Assembly: GCA_029243585.1 (NCBI GenBank) | Contig: JAQWRR010000033.1 | Coordinates: 1 to 33,745, forward strand | Direction of reading: 5' to 3' | DNA length: 33,745 nucleotides | DNA from: Gammaproteobacteria bacterium | GTDB lineage: Bacteria > Pseudomonadota > Gammaproteobacteria > Steroidobacterales > Rariloculaceae | In this document: piece by piece, positions 26,888 to 33,745 of the stretch | Numbering within the stretch: the stretch's first letter is position 1 | How the letters are laid out: the number at the start of each line of letters is the position of its first letter | Translations under genes and position numbers: made by a program | Notes under the pieces: model-generated | Seen by the model: the letters and a program-made list of their open reading frames with translations, nothing else | What the model was told of the DNA's origin: nothing | Databases searched by the model: none

Positions 26888-28459
26888 TTAGTGACGAAAA
26901 TGCCTCATCCCAGTGAAAACCATAGCCATACCATGCTCATCAGCAGCTGCAATAACTTCTTCATCACGTACAGAACCCCCAGGTTGTATAACGGACGTGA
27001 TTCCATGTTCAGCAGCAATATCAATACCATCGCGAAATGGAAAAAAAGCATCTGAGGCTACAGATGCATCAGTAAGAGTTAAATCTGCATCAGCAGCCTT
27101 CATTGCTGCAATACGTGCGCTCATAACACGGCTCGTCTGTCCAGCGCCTATGCCAAGAGTAGCGTGTTCATTAGTGTATACAATGGCATTGGATTTAATA
27201 AATTTTACAACTGTCCATGCAAATTTTAATGCTTTCAATTCTGAATTTGTTGGAGCACGTTTAGTAACGGTCGTTAACCGAAAATCATTAGAATCAGTGT
27301 AATCATTGCTTTGCACTAATAACCCACCAGCAATAGACTTCATGTTCCAATCATAATCAGTTATCTGCATTGGACCAGTTTCCAGAACACGCACATTTTT
27401 TTTCTGACCAAGATCCTTATATGCACCCCGATCAATTTCTGGAGCAATTATGAGCTCGACCATCTGATTTTGAATAATGAATTTAGCCGTATTTGCGTCT
27501 AGTGTTCTGTTAAAAGCAATGATTCCACCAAACGCAGATTGCGGATCTGTGGAAAAAGCCGTTTGATATGCAGTTAGAAGGTTTTCCGAGACAGCCACAC
27601 CGCATGGATTAGCATGTTTAATAATTGCACATACTGGATCAGAAAAAGCTTTTACACAGTCAAGAGCAGCCTCCGCATCAACTATATTATTAAAGGAAAG
27701 GGGTTTTCCTTGAATTTGTTTTGACCCAACAATTGATCCTGATAATGCATTAGAAGAACTAAATAGAGCAGCTTCTTGGTGAGGGTTTTCTCCATAACGA
27801 AGTTTTTGGTCTCGACGCCATCCAAGAACTAGTGGATCTGACGCTATTAGCTCAGACTCAGAATATGGTCCAGCACGGCGCAAATATTGTGAAATAGTAG
27901 CATCATAGTAAGCGGTATGAGCAAAAGCTTTAGCTGCAAGTTCGCTTCGTAAAGTTTTAAGTGACCCTCCTGTTTGCAAAGCTTCTAGTACTATTGGGTA
28001 GTCATCTGGGTCAATAATAACGGTTACCCTATTATGATTTTTTGCGGCAGCTCTAACCATCGCTGGACCACCGACATCAATTTTTTCAATAGCCTCTTCA
28101 TAGGTGCAATCCGAAGCAGCAATTGTGGATTCAAATGGATACAGATTTACAACCAGCAAATCAATCCAGTTAATACTATGTTCTGCGGTTATTGATTCAT
28201 CAATTCCAGTTCTTGCTAATAAACCACCATGAACAGAGGGATGTAGTGTTTTAACTCTCCCATCCATTATTTCAGGGAACTTTGTGATTTCTGAAATGTC
28301 AGTTACAGCTATACCAGCTGAACGTAGTGCTTCTGCTGTTCCACCGGTTGAAATGATTTCGAAAGATAGGCTCGTTAAACCTTTCGCGAAAGCGGCAAGC
28401 CCACTTTTATCAGATACACTTATGAGGACGCGAAATTTCTTTTTATCCGTGTGGTTCAT
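26888..28459 (-). CDS. purH: Bifunctional AICAR transformylase / IMP cyclohydrolase
   Basis: 523 residues (E. coli 529). The N-terminal IMP cyclohydrolase part has the MGS-type loop LISVSDKSGLAAFAKGL, STGGTAEAL and TLHPSVHGG (71-79). The C-terminal transformylase has RYGENPHQEAA (221-231) and the catalytic KHANPCGVA (K281, H282). It carries out the last two steps of IMP synthesis. The ATG overlaps the fis stop as ATGA, so translation is probably coupled to the nucleoid regulator, and purD follows. Confidence 0.97.
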   Translation of the reverse strand: MNHTDKKKFRVLISVSDKSGLAAFAKGLTSLSFEIISTGGTAEALRSAGIAVTDISEITKFPEIMDGRVKTLHPSVHGGLLARTGIDESITAEHSINWIDLLVVNLYPFESTIAASDCTYEEAIEKIDVGGPAMVRAAAKNHNRVTVIIDPDDYPIVLEALQTGGSLKTLRSELAAKAFAHTAYYDATISQYLRRAGPYSESELIASDPLVLGWRRDQKLRYGENPHQEAALFSSSNALSGSIVGSKQIQGKPLSFNNIVDAEAALDCVKAFSDPVCAIIKHANPCGVAVSENLLTAYQTAFSTDPQSAFGGIIAFNRTLDANTAKFIIQNQMVELIIAPEIDRGAYKDLGQKKNVRVLETGPMQITDYDWNMKSIAGGLLVQSNDYTDSNDFRLTTVTKRAPTNSELKALKFAWTVVKFIKSNAIVYTNEHATLGIGAGQTSRVMSARIAAMKAADADLTLTDASVASDAFFPFRDGIDIAAEHGITSVIQPGGSVRDEEVIAAADEHGMAMVFTGMRHFRH

Positions 28460-28767
28460 TCATCTAACAGCTTATAAATCTTAAGTTTTTTTCTTAAAGT
28501 GCCACGGCTTATTCCTAGGATTTCAGCTGCTTCACTTTGATTTCCACTTGTATAATTCATAACCGTCCGAAATAGAGGTTTTTCCACTTCACCTATTACA
28601 AGCTGATAAAGCTCAGCAGGTTTATACCCATTAAGGTTTTTGAAATAAAGTGATAACGCCTTATCAGCAAGTGCACCAAGAGGCTTGCTTGCTGATTGCT
28701 CGTGATTATTAGATATTTTCTTTTTTGTTGCCGCAACTGTTTTTTTTATATTCTTCGAATTGATCAC
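28456..28767 (-). CDS. fis: Nucleoid-associated DNA-binding protein Fis
   Basis: The track start is TTG 28788 (110 residues). GTG 28767 is preferred: AAGGGA stands six bases upstream and the resulting 103 residues match Fis (98 in E. coli). The C-terminal helix-turn-helix GNQSEAAEILGISRGTLRKKLKIY is intact, and the central dimerisation helices are present. Fis bends DNA and regulates rRNA, recombination and growth-phase genes. It follows dusB as in the E. coli dusB-fis operon, but its 5' end overlaps the dusB 3' end by 59 bases in another frame. The 3' end overlaps purH by four bases. The first 25 residues are Lys-rich and poorly conserved in appearance. Confidence 0.93.
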   Translation of the reverse strand: MINSKNIKKTVAATKKKISNNHEQSASKPLGALADKALSLYFKNLNGYKPAELYQLVIGEVEKPLFRTVMNYTSGNQSEAAEILGISRGTLRKKLKIYKLLDE

Positions 28768-29785
28768 TACGTTTCCCTTGAGGGCCAACGAATTTGGCTA
28801 TGCTTGCTTCCAGAAGTTCATCTAAAAAATAACGTGTAAGTTCTAATTGTTTCCGAGCTGTCTCAACACGCACAATTCGTTGACGAAAATTAAGACCACC
28901 TGCTTGGTGTTGCGTGTACCAAATTAAATGTTTTCGTCCCACACGTACACCCGTGAATTCTCCATAGAAGGAGTACAGGCTATCAAGGTGGGTAAGGATA
29001 ATATCACGGACAGAGGCGATAGGAAGACTTGGTTTTTTATTATTAGATAGATATGCATCAATTTCATTAAATATCCAAGGCCTACCTTTCGCGCTTCGAC
29101 CGATCATGAGCGCATCTGCTTTTGTAAGTTCTAAAACTAACTTTGCTTTTTCTGGCGAATCAATATCACCATTTGCAATGACGGGTATAGTCACTGCTTC
29201 TTTAATCTGTCGGATTGTTTGATATTCAGCATGGCCTTTAAAACGGCATTCTCTGGTACGACCATGCACTGTAATAGCCGCGACACCGCAATTTTCCGCA
29301 ATACGAGCAATCTCTACTCCATTTCGAGAATTAGGACACCATCCTGTTCGGATTTTTAGGGTGATAGGAACCGTTGCCCTTAAAGTTACGCGGGCTAGAA
29401 TAGATTCCACAAGGTTGGGATCTCGGAGTAACGATGAGCCTGCAGCTCGCCTACAAACTTTTTTGGCTGGGCAACCCATGTTTATATCAACGATATTTGC
29501 CCCCTGATCTTGGGCGCTCACTGCTGCACTAGCTAACATTTCTGGATCGAAGCCAGCAATTTGAATAATTCTTGGGTTGATATTTCCCCATACGCTAAGG
29601 CGGCGCTTTGATTTGCTACTTGTCCAGAGTTTTGTATCAGCAGTAATCATTTCGCTTGGTGTCATTCCCGCACCTAATTGGGCACAAAGATGCCGGAATG
29701 GCGCATCAGAGATGCCAGCCATAGGAGCTAATGCCAGTTGATTAGGAAAATGGATTCCGCCTATATTAATGCCTTCATCTTTCAT
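28709..29785 (-). CDS. dusB: tRNA-dihydrouridine synthase B
   Basis: 358 residues; E. coli DusB has 321, the excess being mostly a C-terminal tail. An FMN-dependent TIM barrel that reduces a uridine in the tRNA D-loop. Landmarks are LAPMAGISDAPFRHLC (about 19-34), NMGCPAKKVC with catalytic C105, KIRTGW, ITVHGRTR, and ANGDIDSPEKA with MIGRSAKGRPWIF for FMN. It begins seven bases after prmA. The last 20 or so residues (YKKNSCGNKKENI) are encoded by bases that also encode the start of Fis, so that part is shaped by two frames. Confidence 0.96.
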   Translation of the reverse strand: MKDEGINIGGIHFPNQLALAPMAGISDAPFRHLCAQLGAGMTPSEMITADTKLWTSSKSKRRLSVWGNINPRIIQIAGFDPEMLASAAVSAQDQGANIVDINMGCPAKKVCRRAAGSSLLRDPNLVESILARVTLRATVPITLKIRTGWCPNSRNGVEIARIAENCGVAAITVHGRTRECRFKGHAEYQTIRQIKEAVTIPVIANGDIDSPEKAKLVLELTKADALMIGRSAKGRPWIFNEIDAYLSNNKKPSLPIASVRDIILTHLDSLYSFYGEFTGVRVGRKHLIWYTQHQAGGLNFRQRIVRVETARKQLELTRYFLDELLEASIAKFVGPQGKRSDQFEEYKKNSCGNKKENI

Positions 29786-29791
29786 TGAAGT

Positions 29792-30676
29792 TCAGACTGA
29801 TTCCTTCCGGCGTTTAGACCATAGTAGCGCCCATCCTTTCTTATGCTGTTGGTTGAAAGGTTCGAATTCATGAGAATAGGCTTTGCTTATAGTTGGAATC
29901 TGTGACGACAATATGCCACTTAATACAAGATGACCTCTAGGCTTAACAAGACGACCGAATAATTTACTGAGATTCTGTAAAGTGCCAGCAATAATATTTG
30001 CTATAACCAGATCAGCCTGCAAATCGGGCAGATTTTTGGGTACACCAATCCAGAGTTTGTCTTGTACTTTATTTAGACCAGCATTCTCCCGGGTAGCTAC
30101 TAGTGCTTGTGGTTCGATGTCTACTGCCCACGCACTATGAGCGCCAAGCCTTAAAGATGATATAGCCAAAATGCCTGACCCGCAGCCATAATCTAACACT
30201 TGCATATCTGGACTTAGATGAGCATCAAGCCATTCTAGGCAAAGAGATGTCGTAGGATGTTCGCCCGTACCAAAAGCAAGACCAAGATTTAGCCTTGTAC
30301 AAACTCGAGAAGTTTTTTTAATTTTGGCGTCAGCAGCAGCCAGCATTAGGCGTTTCCCAATACGCTGGGTAGGTGGACGGCGTTCCCAAGCCGCCTTCCA
30401 ATCCTTTTCATTTATCTTATGTAATCTGATTGGCCCTTTAATGCCAATCGTTACCTGCAAATAACTTTCTACTAAACTAATTGAAATTGAAGGTGGGAAA
30501 AGTGCTGTTAATAGTATCGAAGACCAAAGAGATACTTCACCAGGATAAGGCTCTAGAATTTCTTCGCCATCTTTACAGGTTAGGCTAATTGCAACGGCCC
30601 CTGTTAATCTGAGGAGCGCTTCTATCCGGTTAATGTCATCAGTCTCAACAATGATCTGCAGTTCGTGCCAGGACAT
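29792..30676 (-). CDS. prmA: Ribosomal protein L11 methyltransferase
   Basis: 294 residues (E. coli 293). An N-terminal substrate-recognition domain (about 1-60) is joined to a SAM-dependent Rossmann fold with GLAFGTGEHPTTSLC (132-146), DYGCGSGILA (162-171), AVDIEPQAL and VIANIIAGTL (the N-I motif). It trimethylates several amino groups on L11. The gene sits seven bases after accC and six before dusB, as in many gammaproteobacteria. The N-terminal MSWHELQI is the usual start. Confidence 0.97.
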   Translation of the reverse strand: MSWHELQIIVETDDINRIEALLRLTGAVAISLTCKDGEEILEPYPGEVSLWSSILLTALFPPSISISLVESYLQVTIGIKGPIRLHKINEKDWKAAWERRPPTQRIGKRLMLAAADAKIKKTSRVCTRLNLGLAFGTGEHPTTSLCLEWLDAHLSPDMQVLDYGCGSGILAISSLRLGAHSAWAVDIEPQALVATRENAGLNKVQDKLWIGVPKNLPDLQADLVIANIIAGTLQNLSKLFGRLVKPRGHLVLSGILSSQIPTISKAYSHEFEPFNQQHKKGWALLWSKRRKESV

Positions 30677-30683
30677 TAGTACA

Positions 30684-32033
30684 CTATTTTATACCTAGAC
30701 GCTTCTCGAGATAATTTATATCAGTGCCGCCTCTTTTAAAGGCGGAATGTTGGCATATTTCTTGATGAAGAGGGCTATTTGTTTTTATGCCCTCTATTAC
30801 CAGTTCGCTAAGGGCAGTATCCATTCTTGCTATAGCAGAAGGCCTATCTTCTGCATATGAAATGATTTTTGCGATTAGCGAATCATAGTAGGGTGGCACT
30901 TTATATCCTACGTAAAGGTGACTATCTACGCGAATCCCGGGGCCACCAGGAGGATGCCAGAGATTGATTTTTCCAGGAGATGGCATGAAGGTTTTTGGGT
31001 CTTCAGCATTGATCCGGCATTCTATTGCGTGCCCAGACCATTGGATATCATCTTGTCTATGTGTCATTGGTTCGCCATTAGCTATTAATAGCTGTTCTTT
31101 AACTATATCTATACCTGTGATCAATTCTGTAATTGGGTGTTCAACTTGAACGCGGGTATTCATTTCAATGAAATAAAAATTTTTGTCCTGATAGAGAAAC
31201 TCAAATGTACCCGCACCTTTATAGCCAATATCTAAACATGCCTTTGCACATCTTGTTCCCATCTTCATTCTTATTTCAGGGCTAATACCAGGAGCTGGAG
31301 CTTCTTCTACTATTTTCTGATGCCTTCTTTGCATAGAGCAGTCCCGCTCCCCTAAGTGAATAGCATTTCCATGGGTATCAGCTAGAATCTGAAATTCGAT
31401 ATGACGTGGGTTCTCAAGAAATTTCTCCATATAAACATCCCCATTACCAAAAGCAGCTAAAGCTTCGCTTTTAGTGATGGAGATTGCATTAAAAAGGTAT
31501 GCTTCACTATGCACTACACGCATGCCTCTCCCACCACCACCACCTACTGCTTTAATGATGACTGGATAACCAATTTCATGGGCGATATCAGCATTTTTAT
31601 TATTATCATCTGAAAGTATGCCATCTGATCCTGGGACACAGGGTACGCCTGCTGCTTTCATCGATTTTATGGCTGAAACCTTATCTCCCATTAAACGGAT
31701 GGTCTGTGGATCAGGCCCAATGAAAATAAAACCACTTTCTTGTACGCGTTCAGCAAAGTCCGCATTCTCTGAGAGAAACCCATATCCAGGATGAATTGCT
31801 ACAGCATCGGTAATTTCTGCAGCAGCAATAATGGCGGGCATATTGAGATAACTATTGGCCGAAGGTGCGGGACCAATACATACCGTTTCATCTGCTAGCA
31901 GAACATGCTTCAGTCCTGCATCTGCTGAAGAGTGGGCTGCAACAGTTTTTATGCCTAACTCTCGGCAAGCCCTTAAAACTCGCAGAGCGATTTCCCCACG
32001 GTTGGCTATAAGCACCTTATCGAACATAGACAC
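30684..32033 (-). CDS. accC: Biotin carboxylase subunit of acetyl-CoA carboxylase
   Basis: 449 residues, the same as E. coli. It carboxylates biotin on AccB with ATP and bicarbonate. Features: [18 protein letters not shown], the Gly-rich ATP loop [11 protein letters not shown] (162-172), [13 protein letters not shown]-type segment ([14 protein letters not shown]), [21 protein letters not shown], and [16 protein letters not shown] with the catalytic residues. The track uses GTG 32033, directly after the accB stop; ATG 32027 ([11 protein letters not shown]) aligns better with E. coli (MLDKIVIANRG) and is equally likely. It forms one unit with accB. Confidence 0.97.
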   Translation of the reverse strand: MSMFDKVLIANRGEIALRVLRACRELGIKTVAAHSSADAGLKHVLLADETVCIGPAPSANSYLNMPAIIAAAEITDAVAIHPGYGFLSENADFAERVQESGFIFIGPDPQTIRLMGDKVSAIKSMKAAGVPCVPGSDGILSDDNNKNADIAHEIGYPVIIKAVGGGGGRGMRVVHSEAYLFNAISITKSEALAAFGNGDVYMEKFLENPRHIEFQILADTHGNAIHLGERDCSMQRRHQKIVEEAPAPGISPEIRMKMGTRCAKACLDIGYKGAGTFEFLYQDKNFYFIEMNTRVQVEHPITELITGIDIVKEQLLIANGEPMTHRQDDIQWSGHAIECRINAEDPKTFMPSPGKINLWHPPGGPGIRVDSHLYVGYKVPPYYDSLIAKIISYAEDRPSAIARMDTALSELVIEGIKTNSPLHQEICQHSAFKRGGTDINYLEKRLGIK

Positions 32034-32489
32034 TTATTCTTTAATAACAAATAGTGCCTGATCAAATTCTATCGGGTCACCATTCTCTGCTAAAATTTTA
32101 GTTATTCGACCTTTTGCGTCGGATTCAATCTGGTTCATCATCTTCATGGCTTCAATGATGCAAAGCGTATCCCCAATTTCTACGTTGGCCCCAATTTCTA
32201 CAAAAGGTTTAGCGCCAGGTGCAGAGCCAGCATAGAAAGTTCCGACCATAGGTGCTACTACAACATGACCGTCGTAATTGATTTTTTCATCATCTGACGA
32301 TGGTGTTTTGCTTTCGGATGGTTCTTTTGTAGCAACTTTTGTAACTGGAGCAGATTCGACTGTTATTGCAGTTGGCGTAGAGGGATTACGACTAATACGG
32401 ACAGACTCCTCGCCTTCAGTAATTTCTATCTCAGCCACCCCAGAATCTTCAAGTAGCTCGATAAGTTTTTTTACTTTTCTAATATCGAT
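32034..32489 (-). CDS. accB: Biotin carboxyl carrier protein (BCCP), probable non-AUG start
   Basis: The track begins at GTG 32438 (134 residues), but the 17 codons upstream in frame read IDIRKVKKLIELLEDSG, the highly conserved AccB N-terminus (E. coli MDIRKIKKLIELVEESG). No ATG, GTG or TTG is available between these and the aroQ stop; the position of E. coli M1 is ATC (32487-32489). AGGA lies seven bases before this ATC, ideal spacing. That start gives 151 residues (E. coli 156). The C-terminal biotinyl domain has the EAMKMMNQIES motif (biotinylated lysine K116 in this numbering), after a Pro/Ser/Thr-rich linker. It carries carboxyl-biotin between AccC and the AccAD transferase. accC follows immediately. 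Confidence 0.9.
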   Translation of the reverse strand: MDIRKVKKLIELLEDSGVAEIEITEGEESVRISRNPSTPTAITVESAPVTKVATKEPSESKTPSSDDEKINYDGHVVVAPMVGTFYAGSAPGAKPFVEIGANVEIGDTLCIIEAMKMMNQIESDAKGRITKILAENGDPIEFDQALFVIKE

Positions 32490-32498
32490 GATGTTTTC

Positions 32499-32936
32499 CT
32501 AAGCCAAATATTTTTCAGCAGCTATCAAGGCAAGTTCATAACTTATTACGCCAAAACCAGAGATTGTTCCTATAGCCACATCAGAGAAGAACGAACGTTG
32601 TCTGAAATCCTCTCTGGCTGCCACATTAGATAAATGGATTTCAACGAAAGGAATCTCTACAGCAAGAAGTGCGTCTCGCAGTACTATGCTGGTATGAGTG
32701 AATCCCGCGGGATTGAAGAGAATACAATCAGTTGACTCATTAGTTGCGTCATGAATTCGTTTTACAAGTTCATGCTCAGCATCACTCTGAAAGCACCTCA
32801 GCTTATGACTACGCTCATTTGCTAGCTCACTGAGTCGAGCCTCAATTTCACTCAGGGTGCTAGGTCCGTAGAGATTAGGTTCTCGTTGCCCCAGTAATTG
32901 TAGGTTCGGGCCATTAATTAATAGTAGATTTGACAT
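32499..32936 (-). CDS. aroQ: Type II 3-dehydroquinate dehydratase
   Basis: 145 residues, typical for the dodecameric type II enzyme of the shikimate pathway. [18 protein letters not shown] holds the catalytic loop with Y23; N75 in [12 protein letters not shown]101 in EIHLSNV, and the Arg in REDFRQRS are all in place. AroQ-accB-accC is a common gammaproteobacterial order. The gene is in the same frame as accB, separated from its conserved start by only the TAG stop and three codons. The upstream gap to the TlpA gene holds an inverted repeat. Confidence 0.97.
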   Translation of the reverse strand: MSNLLLINGPNLQLLGQREPNLYGPSTLSEIEARLSELANERSHKLRCFQSDAEHELVKRIHDATNESTDCILFNPAGFTHTSIVLRDALLAVEIPFVEIHLSNVAAREDFRQRSFFSDVAIGTISGFGVISYELALIAAEKYLA

Positions 32937-32971
32937 TTTTTATTTTCAACGAAGATATGGCGTATATTACA

Positions 32972-32997
32972 ATTTTTCGAAGAATTTAACGAAAAAT
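32972..32997. repeat. Inverted repeat between the TlpA-like gene and aroQ
   Basis: ATTTTTCG and CGAAAAAT form perfect eight-base arms around a ten-base loop. It lies in the 72-base gap upstream of aroQ. It is A/T-rich, with no T run beyond the stem on the minus strand, so it fits an operator or a weak processing hairpin better than a terminator. It could also be chance in AT-rich DNA. Confidence 0.35.
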
Positions 32998-33008
32998 ACG
33001 GGAGTTTT

Positions 33009-33626
33009 TTATGGTTGGGTTGTTAATAAAGCCCGTGCTGTTTCTATATCAGTTGCACCGTTTGCTATATCTGAGAGCACGTCACTTAGATGCTCAAGGT
33101 CCTCCGGGAGGATTTCTCCTGTATGAACTCCTAAGATTCTACCCTCTTTATCAGAAAATACGGTAAAAGGTAGCGCAAAGAACTCTACTCCAAAAGCACC
33201 TGCTGCATTCATGGCGTCTGATTCCCCTACAAGAATCGGGTAATTGAATTCCATATCGGCCGCAAAATTTTGAACCGCCTCAAAGTTATCAATGGCAATG
33301 CCAACAACCTGAACAGGGTAATCAATATGTTGTTCCTGAAATTCTTTAAGCAGCGGGATTTCTCTTAAGCATGGTGCACACCAAGTAGCCCAGAAATTTA
33401 TTACTAGTGCATTTTCAGGCCAACTCTGTATAGATCTCATACTGCCAGTTAGATCGCCAAGTGAAAATTCGGGAAGCAAACCTAATTCTTGTGTCGGCAT
33501 TGCTGCCCGACTTGTTTGTGATTCGCTTATTTGAGGTTCTGGGGATCGTAAAATCGTACGATACCCAAGGTATGCTACAACAGCCGCTAAGCTTAAAAGT
33601 AGTGTAAAAATTGCGCTGCGTGCCAT
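33009..33626 (-). CDS. TlpA-like periplasmic thioredoxin (membrane anchored)
   Basis: 205 residues. An N-terminal membrane anchor (about 5-21) leads to a thioredoxin fold with INFWATWCAPCLREIP (C83, C86) and cis-proline in FALPFTVF. The WCAPC motif and the lack of a haem-lyase context suggest a TlpA/ResA-type thiol reductase. It follows dsbD by 29 bases on the same strand; DsbD is the likely electron donor (inference). Its substrates are not visible. An alternative is a DsbE/CcmG-like protein, but no ccm genes are here. Confidence 0.88.
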   Translation of the reverse strand: MARSAIFTLLLSLAAVVAYLGYRTILRSPEPQISESQTSRAAMPTQELGLLPEFSLGDLTGSMRSIQSWPENALVINFWATWCAPCLREIPLLKEFQEQHIDYPVQVVGIAIDNFEAVQNFAADMEFNYPILVGESDAMNAAGAFGVEFFALPFTVFSDKEGRILGVHTGEILPEDLEHLSDVLSDIANGATDIETARALLTTQP

Positions 33627-33655
33627 AGGGAGTTACCGGTTTTTAAGGCTCAATT

Positions 33656-33745
33656 TTATAATGAAGATACTTGTAGAACATGCGAACTGAATTCTTCTGC
33701 ATCTACAAAACCAACAAGTTTATACGCTTCTAACTCTTGTCCCTG
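33656..33745 (-). CDS. dsbD: C-terminal end of DsbD (thiol:disulfide interchange protein), truncated by window edge
   Basis: The minus-strand frame entering from the right edge is open for 29 codons and stops with TAA at 33656-33658; it is missing from the ORF track because no start is in the window. The peptide (GQELEAYKLVGFVDAEEFSS) resembles the last helix and strand of the DsbD gamma thioredoxin domain (family pattern '...GF.DAE.F..HL'). The position just upstream of a TlpA-like gene and aroQ agrees. The call rests on a short tail. Confidence 0.6.
   Translation of the reverse strand, partial: QGQELEAYKLVGFVDAEEFSSHVLQVSSL

Noticed and set aside
1-33745. Mobile elements, defence systems, CRISPR arrays or tRNA genes
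   Set aside because: None were seen; gene content and codon style are uniform housekeeping and envelope genes.

Overview
The window (about 33.7 kb, AT-leaning, dense coding) looks like chromosomal sequence of a free-living, probably marine or uncultivated gammaproteobacterium. The evidence is gene content: fis beside dusB and prmA, greB, rhlB opposite trxA-rho, yrfG, and a bacterial accB-accC pair. I cannot assign an order or genus. No rRNA, tRNA, IS element, integrase or CRISPR array was seen. Gaps between genes are all under 300 bases.

Region 1 (1-3441, + strand) is a periplasmic redox/metal cassette: the tail of a probable beta-propeller protein, a SCO1/SenC copper/thiol protein, a membrane protein joining an unrecognised periplasmic domain to a CcdA/DsbD-type electron-transfer core, and a second beta-propeller protein. 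Its substrate is not recognisable and it is the least explained part of the window. Region 2 (3616-10413, + strand) is a complete, translationally coupled MoxR-Bat operon: MoxR ATPase, DUF58, DUF4381, BatA-like VWA, a BatB-BatC (VWA+TPR) fusion, and BatD.

Region 3 (10534-13072, - strand) holds gloA, an OmpA-domain envelope protein behind a near-consensus promoter, and greB with an apparent one-base frameshift. Region 4 (13129-25570) is a mosaic of short units on alternating strands: lipA and sohB (+), a fused 5-oxoprolinase (-), an Npt-like nucleotide transporter (+), cysQ fused to a DUF465 tail (-), yrfG (+), rhlB (-), then trxA-rho (+). Rho carries a charged N-terminal extension. The rhlB/trxA gap contains a GC-rich, hairpin-bearing stretch that may be an RNA.

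Region 5 (25567-33745, - strand) reads, in transcription order, dsbD (tail only), a TlpA-like thioredoxin, aroQ, accB, accC, prmA, dusB, fis, purH and purD, with very tight junctions. It joins fatty-acid initiation, shikimate synthesis, ribosomal protein and tRNA modification, the Fis regulator and purine synthesis. The main anomaly is accB: the conserved start of the protein lies upstream of the first GTG, has no ATG/GTG/TTG, and begins at an ATC codon with a well-placed Shine-Dalgarno sequence. Other points worth a second look are the greB frameshift, the CysQ-DUF465 fusion, a perfect palindrome between greB and lipA, and the rhlB/trxA intergenic structure.
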